A stretch of 49,928 nucleotides of DNA from Flammeovirgaceae bacterium (GTDB taxonomy: Bacteria; Bacteroidota; Bacteroidia; Cytophagales; Cyclobacteriaceae). Of this stretch, positions 47,031-49,928 are shown in pieces. The first letter of the stretch is position 1. Every line of letters starts with the position of its first letter. The stretch lies in assembly GCA_013204595.1 (NCBI GenBank), contig JABMNK010000127.1:1-49928 (forward strand), in the 5' to 3' direction. The notes beneath the pieces were generated by a model. The model was given only the letters and a program-made list of their open reading frames with translations. It was not told where the DNA came from and did no database searches. Both the position numbers and the translations under genes were made by a program.

Positions 47031-47623
47031 TAAAATGCTTTTCTTAATCTTGTAAATGTACTTAGAAGAACCATTGCGCAAGCTGCTCCGAAAATCCAAT
47101 TTGCGTATAATTCGATATTACTCCAGAAGAAATCTATCAGGCAAAAAAGACCTAAAAAAAGTGCTCTGTCGCTTTTCCCCATTGGCCCATCGTATCTTCT
47201 TCCTTTACCTAACGCCTTACTCAGTACACCAGAAAACTCATTAAGAATGGCCAATACACCAAATAATACAATAATCAACGGATTAATTCCTGGAATAATG
47301 ATAAATGGAAAAATGATGCATATATCTGAGATCACATCTCCCAATTCATTCAAAACTTCTCCCAATTGACTGTGCATATTGTATTGTCTTGCCATCATGC
47401 CATCCAATGCATTTAGCACCATCCTCAAAAAGAAACCAATTGGAATAATTAAAAGTGCTGAGTGATGGATTTGATATTGAGAAAAACAAAATCCCATGGC
47501 AACTGAGAGGATGATCGCAACTAACGTAAGTTGATTTGCTGTCACCCCCATTTTGTAAAGCCAATGCAAGACCGGCTGGAGGAATTTTTGAAATGCTGGT
47601 TTTAAATGGTAAACTGAAATCAT
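47030..47623 (-). CDS. CDP-alcohol phosphatidyltransferase family protein with altered motif
   Basis: The 197-residue membrane protein is the first gene of the lipid operon. The family signature D-x2-DG-x2-AR-x8-G-x3-D-x3-D is recognisable at residues 71-96 as NALDGMMARQ then LGEVLNELGD. Residue 71 is Asn instead of the first Asp, and residue 92 is Asn instead of the third Asp, which is thought to be catalytic. D74, G75, A78, R79, G88 and D96 are kept. It has about six hydrophobic helices. E. coli YnbA, as I recall it, is of similar size and is also next to a CdsA-like gene. So this may be a distinct subfamily making an unknown phospholipid, or a non-catalytic protein. Confidence 0.85.
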   Translation of the reverse strand: MISVYHLKPAFQKFLQPVLHWLYKMGVTANQLTLVAIILSVAMGFCFSQYQIHHSALLIIPIGFFLRMVLNALDGMMARQYNMHSQLGEVLNELGDVISDICIIFPFIIIPGINPLIIVLFGVLAILNEFSGVLSKALGKGRRYDGPMGKSDRALFLGLFCLIDFFWSNIELYANWIFGAACAMVLLSTFTRLRKAF

Positions 47624-47850
47624 CTTCCATTTTTTATATATTAAATGTAGGCAGAAAATCCCCCTTTAACAAATTGGCTCCCCTTATTTCCATGTGGAAT
47701 AGTGAGTGTTTTTAAAATCCAAATTATACAACTCAAATTAAAAAAAGTAACCAGGTACCCAGATAGGTTTTACTATTATTTAATTGAAAATGAACACTTT
47801 GTGAAATTTGATCGCGCCTATAAGCAGTGGTATGCAGGTTTCTATCTTTT
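47624..47850. other. Divergent promoter region of the lipid operon
   Basis: About 225 bases between the CDP-alcohol phosphatidyltransferase gene (minus) and the Cys-rich small membrane protein gene (plus). No gene is visible. Both promoters should lie here. It is AT-rich around 47720-47780. Confidence 0.35.
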
Positions 47851-48225
47851 ATGAGTTGGACCGATTGTCAAAATTGTCGTATCATTGACCCTGAAAACTG
47901 TGTAAACGCTCGTCCCCTCTTTAGGAATTGTTGTGCCGGCTTCACCTGTAGAAAAAAGGGTAAAAACATGAATAGCTTAAAAACCATATTACTAAAAAAA
48001 ATAGGATTCATCGCCCTAGTCTGTGCGACCTTAGGGCTGGCCCCATTTCATCCAGAACCACATATCTGGGGAAAAATAAAATGGATCATGGGAGGCGCTA
48101 TAGGCATGAAACCTATGGATTGGTTTGACACTTTATTGCATGGAGCACCCTTTCTCTTGCTGGTTTTGGCCCTTATTTTTAAGGCCTTGACGTTATTTGA
48201 TAACAAGAATCTTAACCCATGGTAG
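47851..48225 (+). CDS. Small membrane protein with Cys-rich N-terminal extension
   Basis: The C-terminal 85 residues (from an internal ATG at 47968, MNSLKTILLKKIGFIALVC) match, by my recollection, a small Bacteroidota membrane protein family: TLGLAPFHPEPHIWGKIKW, then GMKPMDWFDTLLHG and a last hydrophobic helix. The frame is open upstream without stop to 47827. From the ATG at 47851 it adds 39 residues with a CxxC (DCQNC), a CC pair and two more cysteines (FRNCCAGFTC). This looks like a small metal- or cluster-binding segment. Whether translation starts at 47851 or 47968 is undecided. The gene is divergent from the lipid operon. Confidence 0.6.
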   Translation: MSWTDCQNCRIIDPENCVNARPLFRNCCAGFTCRKKGKNMNSLKTILLKKIGFIALVCATLGLAPFHPEPHIWGKIKWIMGGAIGMKPMDWFDTLLHGAPFLLLVLALIFKALTLFDNKNLNPW

Positions 48226-48876
48226 CTTTAGGTGCTTTTTCAAGTCCTATAGGCTTCTCCAACGAACTGATCAAACAAGCTGTTTTCAATCCAACCTAAC
48301 TCAAAAACTGCAAGTTCCTTACCTAATCTATAGCTATTATTTGTAGTATTTGAGCTAAGGATAGGCATTACTCGTAAATAACGATAGGAACAGAAAGTTC
48401 AGGTCGTATTCTATCCGGCTTTTCGATCATTTAAGGCCGTTTTCATAAGCCTCAACAAGCCCTTAGGTCCGTAGCCCTTCAAACGATTATTGATAACTTT
48501 GGATGGGTAGATCCTGACAAAAAGAATGTCAATCAAAAGACTGAATGTCAATCGCAACTCGCACAACTAATTGAACAACTATTTTTGGCATCCGAGGACA
48601 AAAGCAGTTTGCAGATAAGCCAACTATTTGCCCGTTGAGGCCGCGCCACATGGATTCCGCAATTTGAGGAGGATTCATTATTGGCTCGTGTAAACGGAAA
48701 ACTAAGCACTAGTATTTACTTATGCTTAGCGCCGTTTGTACAAAAAAGTTAAGGCAGTTTACTAAACCGCTCATTTAGTTCTTAAACAGAACTGTTCTTA
48801 TCAAAAATAAACCTAAAAATTTGGGTTGTTCTCCGAAGCCTATTGGTTCCAGGATATTTTGTTTCTGTACGTTGAG
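48226..48876. other. Intergenic region with possible coding remnant
   Basis: A plus-strand stop-bounded frame at 48435-48638 (68 codons, no start) reads QALRSVALQTIIDNFGWVDP, then LAQLIEQLFLASEDKSSLQI. After its TGA the same frame stays open to 48751. It looks protein-like but the family is unknown, so a relic is possible and chance cannot be excluded. The remainder has nothing identifiable. Confidence 0.3.
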
Positions 48877-49143
48877 TTAAATCGATAATGGCTCAAAAGT
48901 ATACCTTGTAGGGACGAAATTGTGCGTCTTAAAAATTTCCTGGGTGGATGGTTTTGAAAGCCATTCTTTCAGTTTTGCTGGATTGACGTCAAAAAATAAT
49001 TCAACTATGTTTTTTTCATCGATTTTACCAAAGACACATTTTGAGCTATCACACCATTCTGAAAATTCTGATTTGACCGTATTGTAGCCAAATTTCTTGA
49101 AGTCATCTGAATTATTACATCTGGCTGTTAACATTAAATTCAT
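48877..49143 (-). CDS. Small hypothetical protein
   Basis: The 88-residue protein has no signal peptide. I do not recognise the family. The alternation of short strands and helices (MNLMLTARCNNSDDFKKF, then IVELFFDVNPAKLKEWLSKP) is compatible with a single ferredoxin-like alpha/beta domain. It starts at an ATG and has ordinary composition. It is on the same strand as, and about 110 bases downstream of, the NTF2-like gene, so co-transcription is possible. Confidence 0.6.
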   Translation of the reverse strand: MNLMLTARCNNSDDFKKFGYNTVKSEFSEWCDSSKCVFGKIDEKNIVELFFDVNPAKLKEWLSKPSTQEIFKTHNFVPTRYTFEPLSI

Positions 49144-49251
49144 TGTTTTTAATTTTTGGTTGAACGAATAAATTTACGTGAAATCGAATCAATATACAAA
49201 CTCCATCATCCCATACTTCAGCTCATTAGCGAATTCAGAAATACCCTGAAA

Positions 49252-49686
49252 TCACTCTACAGCGGTTAAGGCATACATTTTCCATTCACCATTTGCTTTC
49301 TTGTAGGAGTAGATACCACTTCCCGTATATATACGCTCGTACTTTGAATTAAAACGTGAATAGAAAGCATGAATGCAAGCCATGTTCTCAGAAAGCTGAA
49401 TAACGTTGTAGCGCTCTAATAAGGAATACTTATATCCGGTCTGCATGTGCGCTCTTAGATATTTATAATGTTTAATTAGCTCCTCTTTGTTATTTACTAT
49501 TAATGGTTCTTTTGTGTAATGCAACGTAGTGGGGTAAACAAAGTGTTTCGCTAAATTCTCATAATCCTCATATTCAAAAGACTTACTATACTCAACCCAC
49601 TTTTGGGGAAGTATGGTTTCTATCTCTAGTTTTTCTTGTGCAGAAAGAATGGTAGGAATAAAGAATAAGAAAAAAATAGCTTTCAT
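49252..49686 (-). CDS. Secreted NTF2-like protein
   Basis: The 144-residue protein has a signal peptide (MKAIFFLFFIPTILSAQ). The mature part is typical of SnoaL/DUF4440-like NTF2 folds: a helix with EDYENLAKHFVYPTTLHYTK, KEELIKHYKYLRAHMQ, then strands ending GSGIYSYKKANGEWKMYALT. A catalytic role cannot be assigned. It resembles in fold, not in sequence, the lipoprotein at 33362-33898. It starts at an ATG and is probably transcribed with the small protein downstream. Confidence 0.82.
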   Translation of the reverse strand: MKAIFFLFFIPTILSAQEKLEIETILPQKWVEYSKSFEYEDYENLAKHFVYPTTLHYTKEPLIVNNKEELIKHYKYLRAHMQTGYKYSLLERYNVIQLSENMACIHAFYSRFNSKYERIYTGSGIYSYKKANGEWKMYALTAVE

Positions 49687-49928
49687 GTTAATTCATTTAA
49701 GGGTAATCATTCCCAATATACCACTTATTGAACTTACAAAAAATGATTAAGAGAAGCTATATGTGAGTCATCTGGGATACTTTCTAATCATTTTTAGATT
49801 TGATTTCACTCTCTCAGACACAATCAGCAATAAGGAAGGGTACTTTAAGGGTATAAAATAGGTTCACATCATTGGTGTTATGTGTACCTATTCTTTAGTG
49901 TTTAAAGGTCTTTAAAGTGGGTTAGTAC
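49687..49928. other. Right-edge non-coding stretch
   Basis: No gene recognised. It should contain the promoter of the minus-strand NTF2-like gene. Nothing else is evident. Confidence 0.3.

Noticed and set aside
1-49928. CRISPR arrays, tRNA/rRNA genes, insertion sequences, phage or plasmid functions
   Set aside because: Looked for repeat-spacer patterns, T-loop-like sequences, transposase motifs and terminal inverted repeats; none could be supported by eye.

Overview
The window looks like a chromosomal segment of a free-living Bacteroidota bacterium, probably marine or otherwise aquatic. Evidence for this is the low GC content, AT-rich leaders with no clear Shine-Dalgarno sequence, TAnnTTT-like -7 elements, many lipoproteins and secreted proteins with Bacteroidota-style signal peptides, and families common in that phylum (M16 lipoprotein, Asp-box/BNR protein, DUF2490, DUF4197, CotH-like protein, BspA-like repeats). 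The genus cannot be read from the sequence. I saw no rRNA, tRNA, CRISPR array, insertion sequence or phage gene.

Layout. 1-6.5 kb: a small lipoprotein, adenine phosphoribosyltransferase (apt), an unknown protein, an acidic small protein paired with a SET-domain protein, a CotH-like secreted protein and a DUF4197 protein. 6.5-17.3 kb: a secreted protein with a damaged N-terminus, an M1 aminopeptidase, a DUF2490 pseudogene with three in-frame stops, an M16 protease lipoprotein, a DUF819 membrane protein, a lipase and an M20 amidohydrolase. 17.6-22 kb: a compact sucrose-use operon (MFS sugar transporter, fructokinase, amylosucrase-like GH13) behind a LacI-type palindrome. 22-31.5 kb: two paralogous secreted two-domain proteins around an L-serine dehydratase/TauE pair, then a Gfo/Idh/MocA gene broken by a perfect 26-bp tandem duplication, and a large Asp-box protein. 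32-41.3 kb: a DUF1295 reductase-like protein, an NTF2-like lipoprotein, a serine hydrolase, a YceI protein, a second DUF819 protein, a BspA-like lipoprotein with 25-residue repeats and a third secreted two-domain gene split by an in-frame TAA. 41.5-50 kb: an amidohydrolase, a GDPD/PI-PLC-like protein, a tight five-gene lipid operon (CDP-alcohol phosphatidyltransferase, CdsA, PlsC, SMR/EamA-like, alpha/beta-hydrolase-like), a small Cys-rich membrane protein and two small proteins at the right edge.

Two themes stand out. First, gene decay is frequent. There are single-lesion pseudogenes (three nonsense codons in one gene, one in another, a tandem duplication in a third, a homopolymer shift in a fourth) and 3'-end relics of at least two vanished genes (a lipid A acyltransferase-like C-terminus and a TPR C-terminus), with unusually long intergenic stretches. 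Second, there are two candidate undescribed systems: the five-gene lipid operon, whose CDP-alcohol phosphatidyltransferase lacks two of the four motif aspartates, and a trio of internally duplicated secreted proteins that share a leader octamer AACCATAA.
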